A stretch of 64,000 nt of DNA from Pseudomonas sp. Root71. Lineage in GTDB: Bacteria; Pseudomonadota; Gammaproteobacteria; Pseudomonadales; Pseudomonadaceae. Shown piece after piece: positions 18,500 to 26,972 of this stretch (position 1 is its first letter; each line of letters begins with the position of its first letter). The notes beneath the pieces are model-generated. The model was not told where the DNA came from. It did not search any database and saw nothing but the letters and a program-made list of their open reading frames with translations. A program made the translations under genes and the position numbers. Location of the stretch: positions 93,187 through 157,186 of the forward strand of contig NZ_LMHY01000012.1 of assembly GCF_001429045.1 (NCBI RefSeq), written 5' to 3'.

Positions 18500-19066
18500 A
18501 TGCAGGCTCTCGACGCTTTGCTCAACCGTGTTTCCGTTCCGCGACTGATTGACCCTGCACCCACCGCCGAGCAGCGCGAGGTGCTGTTTGGCGCCGCCAT
18601 GCGCGCTCCGGATCACGGTCACTTGCAGCCTTGGCGTTTCCTGACGGTGGAAGGCGCGGCGCGTGAGCAGATGGGCGAGCTGCTGGCTGAAGCTGCGAAA
18701 CTTTCAGACAGCGAAGTCGGCGAAGCTGCCATCGACAAGGCGCGCAGTGGTCCGTTGCGGGCACCGTTGGTGGTGGTTGTGATTGCTCGCGTGCAGGATC
18801 ACGTCAAATATCCGAAGTCCGAGCAATTGCTGGCGGCGGGCTGCGCGGCCCACGGGATTTTGCTCGCGGCCTATGCGCAGGGCATTGGCGCGGTGTGGCG
18901 TACCGGTGACCTGGCTTACTCGGCCCATGTGGCCAAGGGCTTGGGCCTGGCAGAAGGGGAAGAGGTGATTGCCTTCCTGTATCTGGGCACGCCGCAGAAA
19001 GAACCGCGAGTGGCGGAGAAAGTCGATCTCGCCGAATTCGTCAGCGCCTGGCCCGGCAAGGCCTGA
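18500..19066 (+). CDS. Nitroreductase-family flavoprotein (YdjA-like)
   Basis: 188 residues with RAPDHGHLQPWRF (FMN phosphate-binding segment), an AHGILLAAYAQGIGAVWRTG core and a C-terminal KVDLAEFVS tail, matching the compact YdjA subfamily of FMN-dependent NAD(P)H nitroreductases. Natural substrate unknown. A strong AGGAGG precedes the ATG by six bases. It is divergent from trkH. Confidence 0.9.
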   Translation: MQALDALLNRVSVPRLIDPAPTAEQREVLFGAAMRAPDHGHLQPWRFLTVEGAAREQMGELLAEAAKLSDSEVGEAAIDKARSGPLRAPLVVVVIARVQDHVKYPKSEQLLAAGCAAHGILLAAYAQGIGAVWRTGDLAYSAHVAKGLGLAEGEEVIAFLYLGTPQKEPRVAEKVDLAEFVSAWPGKA

Positions 19067-19079
19067 CACCACACATCAG

Positions 19080-19169
19080 TGTGGGAGCGGGCTTGCTCGC
19101 GAAAGCAGTCTGTCATCCAACATAGATGTTGAATAGTTAGCCGCTTTCGCGAGCAAGCCCGCTCCCACA
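19080..19169. repeat. REPIN
   Basis: TGTGGGAGCGGGCTTGCTCG on the left and its inverted copy on the right, with a short internal dyad (AACATAGATGTT). It lies between the nitroreductase stop and the convergent sensor-kinase stop and may serve as a transcript end. Confidence 0.88.
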
Positions 19170-19209
19170 TTGGTTTTGTGTCGTTTGATCCTGTCGTGTC
19201 GGTCCAGGC

Positions 19210-20553
19210 TCAGGGCTGCACGACAGCCCCCGGCACCAACGGCAATTCCAGGCTGGCAATGAACCCGCCCTCAGGGTGATTGGCCAGCACCAGGCTGCCG
19301 CCATGTCGCTCCGCCGCGCGGCGGGCGATGGCCAGGCCCAGGCCGTGTCCGGCCGCTGTTTGCCCTGGCGCCCGATAGAACGGCTCACCGAGCTGGCTCA
19401 AATACTCGGCACTGACCCCCGGTCCGTGATCGCGTACGGTCACGACGATCCGTTCACCCTGACGCAGGGCCTGCATTTCGATCGGCAGGCCATCCACCGG
19501 ATTGAAACGCTGGGCGTTGCGCAGCAGATTGTCCACGGCCCGTTCGATCATGGTCGGCCAGCCCTTCAGATTCAGTTGCGACTCGGCTTCGAGGTGGACG
19601 AGTTGCTCGGGTGAACCGAGTTGCGCATCCTTTTGCAGGCTATTGAGCAAGGCGTTCAGGTCCACCTCTTCGGCACTGGCGTTATCGGAGTCGACCCTCG
19701 CCAGTACCAGGATTTCGCTGATCAGCGCTTCCAGCCGGTCGCACTCGCGGGTCAGGCGCGGCCACAGCTGTTCCCGTTCCTGCGGGGTGGCCCGTTCGGC
19801 CAGTGCCAGCGCGATACGCAGACGGGCGAGGGGTGAACGCAGTTCGTGGGACACATCCCGCAGCAGTTGCCGCTGACTGCCAATCAGGCTTTGCAGGCGC
19901 GCGCCCATGCGATTGAAGTCGTTGGCCAGGACGCCGAACTCATCGCGGCGGTTGGCCAGCTTGACCAGGCTGTTTTGTTGATAGGTGGTTTGTCCCAGGT
20001 CATGCACCGCTCCGCGTAGACGGCTGAGCGGGCGAGTGATGGAAAAGGTCACCAGCAGGCTGAACAGGGTCAGCACCACCAGGGCGATTCCCAGGGCACT
20101 GAGCGGCCAGAGCAGGCTCTCTCGGTGCCAGGCATCCAGTTCCGGGTGCGGGATGCGGTAGATGAACAGGAAGGTGTCACCGGTTTTTTCGCTGGTGAAT
20201 TCATCGGTCAGGCGCCGCCATGGCAGGCGTCGGTCCTCGTTGTTCTGGCGCGCCTCAAAGGCCGCCGCGCGTTTCGGGAAGGTACCGCGCACCACCGGAT
20301 CGCCGCTTTCGTTAAGCACCTGAACGTCGATGTGATACTGGCGTTTGCGTTGCTGGAGAATGTCCTGGGCGGCGTCTTCGCCCTGGCTTTCATAGGTTTG
20401 CGTCCACTCTTCGGCCAGCGTGTTGAGACCCGGGTGGCGGCTGAGAATCCAGGCGTCCTGGTTGAGCATGTGTCCGAGCAGGATGGAAAGCCCTGCAACC
20501 AGAGCGATGGCCAGCCAGAAGCTGGCCAGGATACGCCAGAACAATGAACGCAC
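19210..20553 (-). CDS. cpxA: CpxA/CpxS-type sensor histidine kinase
   Basis: 447 residues from GTG 20553, which has a GAGGA site; the in-frame ATG 20631 reads through a REP and is rejected. Seen: TM1 (about 7-27), periplasmic sensor with paired tryptophans, TM2 (about 150-172), HAMP, H-box DVSHELRSPLARL, and HATPase with DNLLRNAQRFNP and GHGLGLAIA. With the Spy-like gene and response regulator it forms the Cpx layout (regulator, Spy-like, kinase) that I recall at PA3204-PA3206. It probably senses envelope protein stress. Confidence 0.9.
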   Translation of the reverse strand: MRSLFWRILASFWLAIALVAGLSILLGHMLNQDAWILSRHPGLNTLAEEWTQTYESQGEDAAQDILQQRKRQYHIDVQVLNESGDPVVRGTFPKRAAAFEARQNNEDRRLPWRRLTDEFTSEKTGDTFLFIYRIPHPELDAWHRESLLWPLSALGIALVVLTLFSLLVTFSITRPLSRLRGAVHDLGQTTYQQNSLVKLANRRDEFGVLANDFNRMGARLQSLIGSQRQLLRDVSHELRSPLARLRIALALAERATPQEREQLWPRLTRECDRLEALISEILVLARVDSDNASAEEVDLNALLNSLQKDAQLGSPEQLVHLEAESQLNLKGWPTMIERAVDNLLRNAQRFNPVDGLPIEMQALRQGERIVVTVRDHGPGVSAEYLSQLGEPFYRAPGQTAAGHGLGLAIARRAAERHGGSLVLANHPEGGFIASLELPLVPGAVVQP

Positions 20554-20581
20554 AGGAAATCCTCGAACAAACGTCAAGCCA

Positions 20582-20605
20582 TGTGGGAGCAAGCCCGCTC
20601 CCACA
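20582..20605. repeat. Minimal REP palindrome
   Basis: TGTGGGAGC-AAGCCC-GCTCCCACA: two REP outer arms joined with almost no centre, a 9-bp hairpin. It lies 29 bases upstream of the kinase GTG start inside the cpx operon, so it is probably transcribed. Confidence 0.75.
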
Positions 20606-20623
20606 TTTAAATTGCGTGGTGTC

Positions 20624-20652
20624 AGGCCCAACGGGGTTGAGCCGTTGGGTCC
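20624..20652. repeat. Imperfect hairpin between the spy-like and kinase genes
   Basis: AGGCCCAACGG pairs with CCGTTGGGTCC around a short loop just after the Spy-like stop codon. No U-tract follows, so it is more likely an RNA-stability or processing hairpin than a terminator. Confidence 0.4.
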
Positions 20653-20664
20653 GGGGTTAGCGCA

Positions 20665-21114
20665 TTATTGCGCTTTTTGCGGTTGTTGCGCTTTCCAGGC
20701 CTTGAACTCGGCCCACTCGGCGCGACGTTCAGCCTGTTTTTTCTGGATCTCGTCGAATTTCTTCTGTTGATCCGGTTTCAGCAAGGCGCGCACGTCCGCT
20801 TCAGCCTTCTTGTGGTTGGCGGCCATCTCGTCCTTCATGGCTTTCTGGTCGGCTGGCGAGAGCTTCTCCAGGTACTTGTCGACCAGTTGCTTACGCTCGT
20901 GCATTTGCTCGCCCATGATCTTGCGGATCTGCTCGCGCTGTTCGCGGCTCAGGTCCAGTTCACTGTACGGGCCTTTGCCGTGCATGCCGTGCATCTGGCC
21001 GCCGTGGCGCGAACCGTCCATCGACCCATCCATGGGGCCCGCGCCTTCCGGCATGGCCATGGCAACGGTCGGCAGGGCAGCAGCGAACATCAGGGCGATA
21101 AGAGTCTTGCGCAT
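20665..21114 (-). CDS. Spy/CpxP-like periplasmic protein (LTXXQ family)
   Basis: 149 residues: signal peptide MRKTLIALMFAAALPTVAMA, a Met/His/Gly-rich segment (MDGSRHGGQMHGMHG) that could bind metal, then amphipathic helices with LDLSREQREQIRKIMGEQ, the LTXXQ-type repeat of Spy/CpxP. Known members are envelope-stress chaperones or Cpx feedback inhibitors. AAGGAG precedes ATG 21114. A GTAAA-N6-GTAAA CpxR-type site lies 83-98 bases upstream, so it is probably a Cpx target. Confidence 0.88.
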   Translation of the reverse strand: MRKTLIALMFAAALPTVAMAMPEGAGPMDGSMDGSRHGGQMHGMHGKGPYSELDLSREQREQIRKIMGEQMHERKQLVDKYLEKLSPADQKAMKDEMAANHKKAEADVRALLKPDQQKKFDEIQKKQAERRAEWAEFKAWKAQQPQKAQ

Positions 21115-21196
21115 GGTGTATCTCCTTGTCTCGTTCCCGGTACGTTCCGGATGAGTGCAGATTACGCAGATCAAGGTCAGCGGCGGTCAGCGGAGG

Positions 21197-21212
21197 GTAA
21201 AGCTTGGGTAAA
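21197..21212. promoter_or_regulatory. CpxR-type binding site upstream of the spy-like gene
   Basis: GTAAA (21197-21201), six bases, GTAAA (21208-21212) matches the CpxR consensus GTAAA-N(4-8)-GTAAA. It sits between cpxR and the Spy-like gene, in a position to activate or autoregulate. Confidence 0.6.
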
Positions 21213-21240
21213 GATGGTTTTGCGCCGCCCTGACAAACCC

Positions 21241-21317
21241 GTAGGAGCTGCCGAAGGCTGCGATCTTTTGATCTTCAAAGCCAAGGTCAAACGATCGCAG
21301 CCTGCGGCAGCTCCTAC
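21241..21317. repeat. Second REP family (GTAGGAGCTGCCGAAGGC type), inverted pair
   Basis: GTAGGAGCTGCCGAAGGCTG on the left pairs with an inverted copy ending CAGCTCCTAC on the right (one GAAGG/GCAGG difference) across about 35 bases. It immediately follows the cpxR stop and separates it from the CpxR site and the Spy-like gene. Confidence 0.85.
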
Positions 21318-21321
21318 GGGG

Positions 21322-21999
21322 TCAGAGGCTGTAGTAGTAGCCGCGGCTGCGCAGGGCGACGATGCGCGGTCGGCCATCGGGGTGTGGACCGATCTTCTTG
21401 CGCAGGTTGCTGACGTGCATGTCCAGGCTGCGGTCGTACAGGGTCAGCTTGCGGCCGAGGGCGATCTGCGCCAGTTCCTGCTTGTCCAGGGGCTCGCCGG
21501 GTTGCTTGAGCAAGGCTTCCAGCAGGCGGCTTTCGGAGACGGTGAGGGTAAATTCCTGTTCGTCGATGCTGACCACGCCGCGGACCGGGCTGAAACACAG
21601 GTCGCCCAGTTCGATCTGGCTGGACACCGCCGCCGGGTGGCTACGACGCAGGACTGCGCGCAGGCGGGCGGTCAGTTCCCGTGGGTCGCAGGGCTTGGCC
21701 AGGTAGTCGTCGGCGCCGAGCTCCAGGCCGAGGATACGGTCCAGGGGCTCGCCCCGGGCCGAGAGCATCAGCACCGGCAAATCCGGGTGATCGCTGCGCA
21801 ACTGCTTGAGCAGTTCCAGGCCGCTGCCATCGGGCAGCATCACATCCAGCACCACGGCCGCCGGAGCGGTTTCGGCCAGCGCACGACGTGCGCTCTGGCC
21901 GTCGTGACAGGCACGTACCTGAAACCCTTCCTGGCTCAGCCAACTGCTCAGGAGCTCACACAGCTCCTGGTCATCATCAATAAGTAACAGCTCGCTCAT
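21322..21999 (-). CDS. cpxR: CpxR-type OmpR/PhoB-family response regulator
   Basis: 225 residues: receiver domain with acidic pocket DDD (8-10), phospho-acceptor Asp52 in LDVMLPDG, and the Lys of AKPCDPREL; C-terminal winged helix with SLDMHVSNLRKKIG. It pairs with the downstream histidine kinase. It starts 7 bases after the stop of an upstream coiled-coil gene, so these are co-transcribed. The GTAAA-N6-GTAAA site downstream supports the CpxR assignment over other OmpR-type regulators. Confidence 0.9.
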   Translation of the reverse strand: MSELLLIDDDQELCELLSSWLSQEGFQVRACHDGQSARRALAETAPAAVVLDVMLPDGSGLELLKQLRSDHPDLPVLMLSARGEPLDRILGLELGADDYLAKPCDPRELTARLRAVLRRSHPAAVSSQIELGDLCFSPVRGVVSIDEQEFTLTVSESRLLEALLKQPGEPLDKQELAQIALGRKLTLYDRSLDMHVSNLRKKIGPHPDGRPRIVALRSRGYYYSL

Positions 22000-22006
22000 G
22001 ACTCAC

Positions 22007-22420
22007 TCAATTTAGCCATTGTCGACGTTTTCGACTTGCTCCACTGGCGAAGATACCGCAGAGCAGAGCCAATAGCGCTACCCCGGCGCCAATGACGAAC
22101 CATTGTTGCTGGTCGGTCAGCAGGCGCGGCAGGGGACTGCTGGCCTGGGCTTCCTTGAGTTGCAGCTTCAATCGCTGGTTCTCCTGGCGCAACCGGGCCA
22201 GCAGCGGGCTTTCGCGTTCGCTATCGGCAGTTTGCAATTGCTTGTTCAGTTCTTCCCGTTGCCGTTCGCTTTCTTTCAAGCGTTGCTGTAACTCGGTGAT
22301 CTGGCTGCCGGCGCTCAAGGAAAACGGCGTCGAATTACCGCCCTCGACACTTTCCTCACCGTGGGCAGGCGCCCCGATCGACAACGTGACCAACATCAGG
22401 CACAACGGACCCTTGCGCAT
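22007..22420 (-). CDS. Exported coiled-coil protein with C-terminal membrane anchor
   Basis: 137 residues from ATG 22420, which has an AGGAG site; an ATG at 22516 would add an unlikely leader. Seen: signal peptide (to about 19), a heptad-rich Gln/Glu/Leu coiled coil (about 40-95), one TM helix (about 105-127) and a short basic tail. The layout recalls SH3-and-anchor (YgiM-type) proteins but I see no SH3 domain. I do not recognise a function. It is first in the cpxR operon, which suggests an envelope role. Confidence 0.75.
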   Translation of the reverse strand: MRKGPLCLMLVTLSIGAPAHGEESVEGGNSTPFSLSAGSQITELQQRLKESERQREELNKQLQTADSERESPLLARLRQENQRLKLQLKEAQASSPLPRLLTDQQQWFVIGAGVALLALLCGIFASGASRKRRQWLN

Positions 22421-22434
22421 GGCGACTCCTGGTT

Positions 22435-22450
22435 CCAATACGAGTATTGG
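22435..22450. promoter_or_regulatory. Perfect palindrome just upstream of the coiled-coil/cpxR operon
   Basis: CCAATAC-GA-GTATTGG, 7-bp arms, ends 15 bases before the ATG on the minus strand. It could be an operator or a hairpin that limits access to the AGGAG site. Confidence 0.45.
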
Positions 22451-22493
22451 GGAAGTTGTCGGCCGGCAAACGAGAATAATGAGCGATTGAGAA

Positions 22494-22520
22494 CGCGATG
22501 AACCGATATGGTTCACCGCG
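22494..22520 (-). terminator. Terminator-like hairpin downstream of yciI
   Basis: An 11-bp stem with one mismatch (CGCGATGAACC / GGTTCACCGCG) and a 5-base loop lies 23 bases after the yciI stop. Only a weak T-rich stretch follows on the minus strand. Confidence 0.5.
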
Positions 22521-22542
22521 TGGGGCAGTTGAAAGAAGAAAG

Positions 22543-22842
22543 TTACGGAAGGACTTGCTTGAACGGTTTGACCAGAACGTTGGCGTAGACGCCCGCGGCG
22601 ATGTACGGATCGGCGTCGGCCCAGGCCTGGGCGGCGCTCAGGGAGTCGAATTCGGCAACGATCAGGCTGCCGCTGAAACCCGCCGCGCCCGGATCATTGC
22701 TGTCGATCGCCGGGTGTGGGCCGGCCAATACGATGCGACCTTCGCCTTTGAGCACTTGCAGGCGCTCCAGGTGTGCGGGCCGTGCGGCCAGGCGGGCTTC
22801 CAGGGAGTTGGCGACGTCTGTGGCAATGATTGCGTAAAGCAT
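22543..22842 (-). CDS. yciI: YciI-family protein
   Basis: 99 residues beginning MLYAIIATD, with the ferredoxin-like YciI fold markers RPAHLERL and GPHPAID (His and Asp of the putative active site). E. coli YciI is a dimeric protein of unclear enzymatic role. ATG 22842 has a GAGGA site; it starts 1 base after the yciB stop, so the two genes are translationally close. The yciB-yciI pairing is conserved in many gammaproteobacteria. Confidence 0.92.
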   Translation of the reverse strand: MLYAIIATDVANSLEARLAARPAHLERLQVLKGEGRIVLAGPHPAIDSNDPGAAGFSGSLIVAEFDSLSAAQAWADADPYIAAGVYANVLVKPFKQVLP

Positions 22843-22843
22843 G

Positions 22844-23440
22844 TCAGTCCTCGGTTTTTGGCGTTGTGGTGTCGGCATCGTGCAGATGGCGGGACAGGTA
22901 AATGCCCTGGCCGACCAGGAACAGCAGAGTCATGCCCAGGCTGCCGAAGACCTTGAAGTCGACCCAGTAGCTCTGGAAGGTGAACGCGACAAACAGGTTG
23001 GCGGCACCGCAAAACAGGAAGAAGGCGATCCAGGCGATGTTCAGGCGCGTCCAGACCGGCTCCGGCAGGGTCAGCGCGTGGCCCATGATGCGCTTGATCA
23101 GCAGGCTGTCACCGACGAAGTGGCTGCCGATGAACGCCAGGGCGAACAGCCAGTTGACCACCGGGGCCTTCCATTTCAGGAACGTCTCGCTGTGGAACGC
23201 GAGCGTCAGGCTGCCGAAGACCAGGCAGGCGATCAGGGTCAGCCACTGGCTCTTCTCCAGCTTGCGCTGCTTGATGAACAGTGTGCCGTAGACCACCAGG
23301 GAACTGACGATCAGCATTGCGGTGGCGCTGTAAATACCGCCTACAGTGAACTCATGACCGGCGATGTCGACGACCCGTGGGTCGATTTTGAAGACGATGA
23401 AAAACAGCAGGAGCGGGATGAAATCGATGAATTGTTTCAC
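22844..23440 (-). CDS. yciB: YciB/IspA inner-membrane septation protein A
   Basis: 198 residues from GTG 23440 (family proteins start [14 protein letters not shown]; here [10 protein letters not shown]). Five hydrophobic helices, with [30 protein letters not shown] and NLFVAF as expected for IspA/YciB, an envelope-integrity and septation protein. An ATG at 23479 would add 13 residues; neither start has a strong Shine-Dalgarno, so the start is assigned by family length. Divergent from the PHP gene. Confidence 0.9.
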   Translation of the reverse strand: MKQFIDFIPLLLFFIVFKIDPRVVDIAGHEFTVGGIYSATAMLIVSSLVVYGTLFIKQRKLEKSQWLTLIACLVFGSLTLAFHSETFLKWKAPVVNWLFALAFIGSHFVGDSLLIKRIMGHALTLPEPVWTRLNIAWIAFFLFCGAANLFVAFTFQSYWVDFKVFGSLGMTLLFLVGQGIYLSRHLHDADTTTPKTED

Positions 23441-23527
23441 AGTGGCAGCCAGAAGCAGGATGTGGCGGCATAATAACAAACATATGGGCGCGCGATAGCG
23501 CCAGCTGATTTGAGGTTACAAAGCCCT

Positions 23528-24391
23528 GTGAATGTTGATTTGCACTGCCATAGCACGGCCTCCGATGGCGCCCTGGCGCCTGCGGTTCTGGTGGCGCGGG
23601 CGTTCGAGAAAGGCGTGCGAGTCCTGGCCTTGACCGATCACGACACCCTCGAGGGCCTCGACGAGGCCCGGCACGCGGCTACCGCGCTGGGGATGCAACT
23701 GGTCAACGGCGTCGAATTGTCCTGCACCTGGGGCGGCGCGACCATTCATGTCCTGGGCTACGGTTTTGACGTGAATGCCGCGCCGTTGGTCGAGGCCATC
23801 GCCAGATTGCATGATGGCCGCTGGCTACGCTCCGAGGAAATCAGCCGCAAACTGGCGCTCAAAGGCATGCCAGGGGCGCTGGATGGAGCTCGGGAGATCC
23901 AGCAGGAGCTGGGCGACAGCGGTAACGCGCCGGCCCGCCCGCATTTCGCCGACTGGATGGTGCGTGAAGGTTTCGTCAAGGACCGCGCCGAGGCGTTTCG
24001 CAAATGGCTGGGTGCCGGCAAGCTGGGCGACGTCAAGCAACACTGGCCGACTCTGGAGGACACCGTCGAAACCCTGCGCGCGGCCAAGGCCTGGGTCAGT
24101 CTGGCACACCCATGGCACTATGAATTCACACGCAGCAAGCGCCGTCGTCTGATTGCCGACTATATTCAAGCGGGGGGCCACGCCATCGAAGTGGTCAATG
24201 GTTACCAGCCTGCCGAGCAAGTGGGCAGCCTGGCCATCCTGGCCCGCGAGTTCGGTCTGCTGGTCAGCGCCGGCAGTGATTTTCATGGCCCTGGAGGCTG
24301 GTCGGAGATCGGTGAATACCGGCCGCTCCCGGAGGATCTGCCGCCGCTATGGTGTCGATTCAAACATGACCCAGTTATTGCCGCCGTCTGA
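23528..24391 (+). CDS. PHP-domain phosphoesterase (YciV / RNase AM family)
   Basis: 287 residues from GTG 23528. PHP metal-binding motifs: VDLHCHSTASDG at the N-terminus, LTDHDT, GVELSC, LAHPWHY, and GSDFHGPG near the C-terminus. E. coli YciV (Rnm) hydrolyses 3',5'-nucleoside bisphosphates and trims rRNA 5' ends; Chromobacterium and other homologues act on pAp. It is followed 13 bases later by the YciO gene, as in many gammaproteobacteria. The TTG at 23510 is a less likely start. Confidence 0.92.
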   Translation: MNVDLHCHSTASDGALAPAVLVARAFEKGVRVLALTDHDTLEGLDEARHAATALGMQLVNGVELSCTWGGATIHVLGYGFDVNAAPLVEAIARLHDGRWLRSEEISRKLALKGMPGALDGAREIQQELGDSGNAPARPHFADWMVREGFVKDRAEAFRKWLGAGKLGDVKQHWPTLEDTVETLRAAKAWVSLAHPWHYEFTRSKRRRLIADYIQAGGHAIEVVNGYQPAEQVGSLAILAREFGLLVSAGSDFHGPGGWSEIGEYRPLPEDLPPLWCRFKHDPVIAAV

Positions 24392-24404
24392 ACAGGTAGA
24401 GAAT

Positions 24405-25034
24405 GTGAGTCAATTTTTCCAGATTCATCCGGAAAACCCGCAGGCGCGCCTGATCAAACAGGCTGTCGAAATCATCCGCAAGGGCGGGGTGGTGATTTAT
24501 CCCACGGACTCCTCCTACGCCATAGGTTGCCAGATCGGCGACAAGGTGGCCGTGGAGCGCGTTCGACGCCTGCGACAGCTGGATGAGAAGCACAACTTCG
24601 CACTGATCTGCAGCGACCTGTCGCAACTAGGCCTGTTCGCCAAGATCGACACCGGCACGTTCCGCATTCTCAAAGCCCATCTGCCGGGGCCCTATACCTT
24701 CATTCTCAACGCCACCCGCGAAGTGCCGCGGCTGTTGTTGCACCCGAAGAAACGTACCATCGGCCTGCGCGTGCCGAGCCACCCGATTGCCCTGGCGCTG
24801 CTGGCTGAACTGGGTGAACCGTTGATGAGCGTGACCCTGATCATGCCCGGCGATGAAGACCCGTTGACCGATCCGCACGAAATGCGCCAGTTGCTTGAAC
24901 ACCAGGTCGATCTGATCATCGATGGCGGCTTCGGCGGGATCAAGGCGTCCACGGTGATCAGCCTTGCCGACGGCGAGCCGGAAGTCATTCGCGTTGGTTG
25001 CGGCGACCCTGCGCCGTTCATGGTCGAGGCCTAG
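24405..25034 (+). CDS. YciO/Sua5/YrdC-family protein
   Basis: 209 residues from GTG 24405 with an AGGTAGAG site. It has the YrdC dsRNA-binding fold: KGGVVIYPTDSSYAIGC, KRTIGLRVPSHP and ASTVISLADGEPEVIRVG. It is closest to the YciO branch, whose threonylcarbamoyl-AMP synthase activity is weak or absent compared with TsaC, so a role in t6A synthesis is not assumed. It lies between the PHP gene and scpA, with its stop directly abutting the scpA ATG. Confidence 0.9.
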   Translation: MSQFFQIHPENPQARLIKQAVEIIRKGGVVIYPTDSSYAIGCQIGDKVAVERVRRLRQLDEKHNFALICSDLSQLGLFAKIDTGTFRILKAHLPGPYTFILNATREVPRLLLHPKKRTIGLRVPSHPIALALLAELGEPLMSVTLIMPGDEDPLTDPHEMRQLLEHQVDLIIDGGFGGIKASTVISLADGEPEVIRVGCGDPAPFMVEA

Positions 25035-25853
25035 ATGTCTGCAGTAGAACCCGTCGACAGTCAGGCCGGGGCCCAGCAAGAGCTGCCTTTCGCCATGGTC
25101 TATGGCCAGGCGGTCATGGAAATGCCGCTGGACCTGTACATCCCGCCGGATGCCCTCGAGGTCTTTCTAGAGGCGTTCGAAGGCCCGCTCGACCTGCTGC
25201 TGTACCTGATCCGCAAACAGAACATCAACATTCTCGACATCCCTGTGGCGGAGATCACTCGCCAGTACATGGGCTACGTCGAGTTGATGCAGTCGGTGCG
25301 CCTGGAACTGGCCGCCGAGTATTTGGTGATGGCCGCGATGCTGGCCGAGATCAAGTCGCGGATGCTGCTGCCACGGGCCGAAACCGTCGAAGACGAAGAG
25401 GACGACCCCCGCGCCGAACTGATCCGCCGCTTGCAGGAGTATGAACGCTTCAAGGCCGCGGCCGAAGGCATCGATGGCCTGAGCCGCGTCGGTCGTGATG
25501 TGGTGGTGCCCAAGCTGGACGCCCCGGAAGCCCGGGCACGCAAGCTGTTGCCGGACGTGCGCTTGTCAGAGCTGCTGTTGTCCATGGCCGAAGTCTTGCG
25601 CCGTGGCGACATGTTTGAAAGCCACCAGGTCAGCCGCGAGGCGTTGTCGACCCGCGAACGCATGAGTGATGTGCTGGAACGCCTCAAGGGCGGCGGGTTC
25701 GTGCCGTTTGTCGAGCTGTTCACCGCTGAAGAAGGGCGCCTGGGGGTGGTGGTGACCTTTATGGCGATCCTTGAATTGGTCAAGGAATCCCTGGTCGAGC
25801 TGGTGCAGAATGAGCCATTTGCCGCGATCCACGTGCGAGCCCGAGCCGAATAA
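25035..25853 (+). CDS. scpA: Segregation and condensation protein A
   Basis: 272 residues. Kleisin signature after a non-conserved leader of about 50 residues: FEGPLDLLLYLIRKQNINILDIPVAEI, with C-terminal winged helix FVPFVELFTAEEGRLGVVVTFMAILELVKE (quoted in part only as landmarks: FEGPLDLLLYLIRKQNINIL and FMAILELVKESLVEL). It bridges SMC heads with ScpB in chromosome condensation; Pseudomonas has both SMC-ScpAB and MksB systems. It starts immediately after the yciO stop and 11 bases before scpB. Confidence 0.95.
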   Translation: MSAVEPVDSQAGAQQELPFAMVYGQAVMEMPLDLYIPPDALEVFLEAFEGPLDLLLYLIRKQNINILDIPVAEITRQYMGYVELMQSVRLELAAEYLVMAAMLAEIKSRMLLPRAETVEDEEDDPRAELIRRLQEYERFKAAAEGIDGLSRVGRDVVVPKLDAPEARARKLLPDVRLSELLLSMAEVLRRGDMFESHQVSREALSTRERMSDVLERLKGGGFVPFVELFTAEEGRLGVVVTFMAILELVKESLVELVQNEPFAAIHVRARAE

Positions 25854-25864
25854 CGAGTCGAAAC

Positions 25865-26854
25865 ATGAACCTGACTGAACCCCGTGATCTGGCACCCTTG
25901 CTTGAAGCCTTTCTGTTGGCCTCGGGAAAGCCGCAATCTTTGGAAAGCCTGTTCGAACTCTTCGAGGAGGGTGAGCGCCCGGAACCACCGGTCTTCAAGA
26001 AGGCCCTGACGATTCTCGCCAAGTCCTGCGATGGCCGCGCCTTTGAATTGAAGGAAGTGGCCTCGGGGTATCGCCTGCAGATTCGCGAGAAATTTGCGCC
26101 GTGGGTCGGGCGCCTGTGGGAAGAGCGCCCGCAGCGTTACTCTCGGGCGATGCTGGAAACCATGGCGCTGATTGCCTATCGCCAGCCGATCACCCGTGGC
26201 GAAATCGAAGACGTGCGGGGCGTGGCGGTCAACAGCAACATCGTCAAGACCTTGATGGAGCGCGAGTGGATCCGCATCGTCGGCTACCGCGACGTGCCCG
26301 GTAAACCGGCGATGTTCGCCACCACCAAGGCGTTCCTCGACCACTTCAACCTGAAGAACCTCGACGACCTGCCGCCGCTGGCGGAACTGCGCGAGCTGGA
26401 ACCGGACCCGGTGCTCGACTTCGACGACGCCCCCGTACCCGCCGGGTTGCAAGAGTTGGCCGATGCCAGCGCCGAGCCGGAAGAACCCAAGGAAGAAACC
26501 AGTTTCCACACGCTGTTGCTGGAACTGGACAGCATGGAGGAGGGGATCAAGACCGACTTCGACGACTTGCTGCGTGATGGTGCGCCGCCTGAGTTCGATC
26601 CGGAACAGTCGGTCATCGAGCCAGAAGTCGAAGCGGCACAACCCGAGCCTGGGCCGGAAGGCGAGCCTGAGCCGGAGACTGAGCCGGAGCAGGACGACGA
26701 TATCCTCGGCGTTGCCGAAGCCCGGGAAAAACTCCTGGCCGCCGTTGCCGCCCTTGAACAGCCGAAACCCGAGCCGGAGCTGTCGGACGAAGAGGCCGAA
26801 GCCCAGGCTTTGGCCGAAGCCATCGAAGCAGAGCGTCGCCAGTTCGAAGATTGA
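25865..26854 (+). CDS. scpB: Segregation and condensation protein B
   Basis: 329 residues. Tandem winged helices typical of ScpB occupy about residues 1-165 (LLEAFLLASGKPQSLE; METMALIAYRQPITRGEIE; GRRDVPGKP-like wing). The remaining ~150 residues are an acidic Pro/Glu-rich tail with repeated PEPEPE-like runs, much longer than in Firmicutes ScpB and probably disordered. It partners ScpA and SMC. The tail's low complexity also creates a long antisense open frame that is not a gene. Confidence 0.94.
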   Translation: MNLTEPRDLAPLLEAFLLASGKPQSLESLFELFEEGERPEPPVFKKALTILAKSCDGRAFELKEVASGYRLQIREKFAPWVGRLWEERPQRYSRAMLETMALIAYRQPITRGEIEDVRGVAVNSNIVKTLMEREWIRIVGYRDVPGKPAMFATTKAFLDHFNLKNLDDLPPLAELRELEPDPVLDFDDAPVPAGLQELADASAEPEEPKEETSFHTLLLELDSMEEGIKTDFDDLLRDGAPPEFDPEQSVIEPEVEAAQPEPGPEGEPEPETEPEQDDDILGVAEAREKLLAAVAALEQPKPEPELSDEEAEAQALAEAIEAERRQFED

Positions 26855-26883
26855 TACGATTCTCATGAACAATGGAGATTCAC

Positions 26884-26972
26884 TGTGGGAGCGAGCTTGC
26901 TCGCGATGGCGACAGGTCAGTCGCTTCGATGTCGGATGTGCCACCGTCATCGCGAGCAAGCTCGCTCCCACA
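26884..26972. repeat. REPIN
   Basis: TGTGGGAGCGAGCTTGCTCG with its inverted copy 70 bases downstream; GAGC variant of the core, same as the 33136-33225 element. It lies between scpB and rluB; I see no gene in 26855-27147. Confidence 0.88.

Noticed and set aside
25274..26971. 565-codon antisense frame over scpA/scpB
   Set aside because: Produced by the Glu/Pro-rich scpB tail and the REPIN; not a gene.
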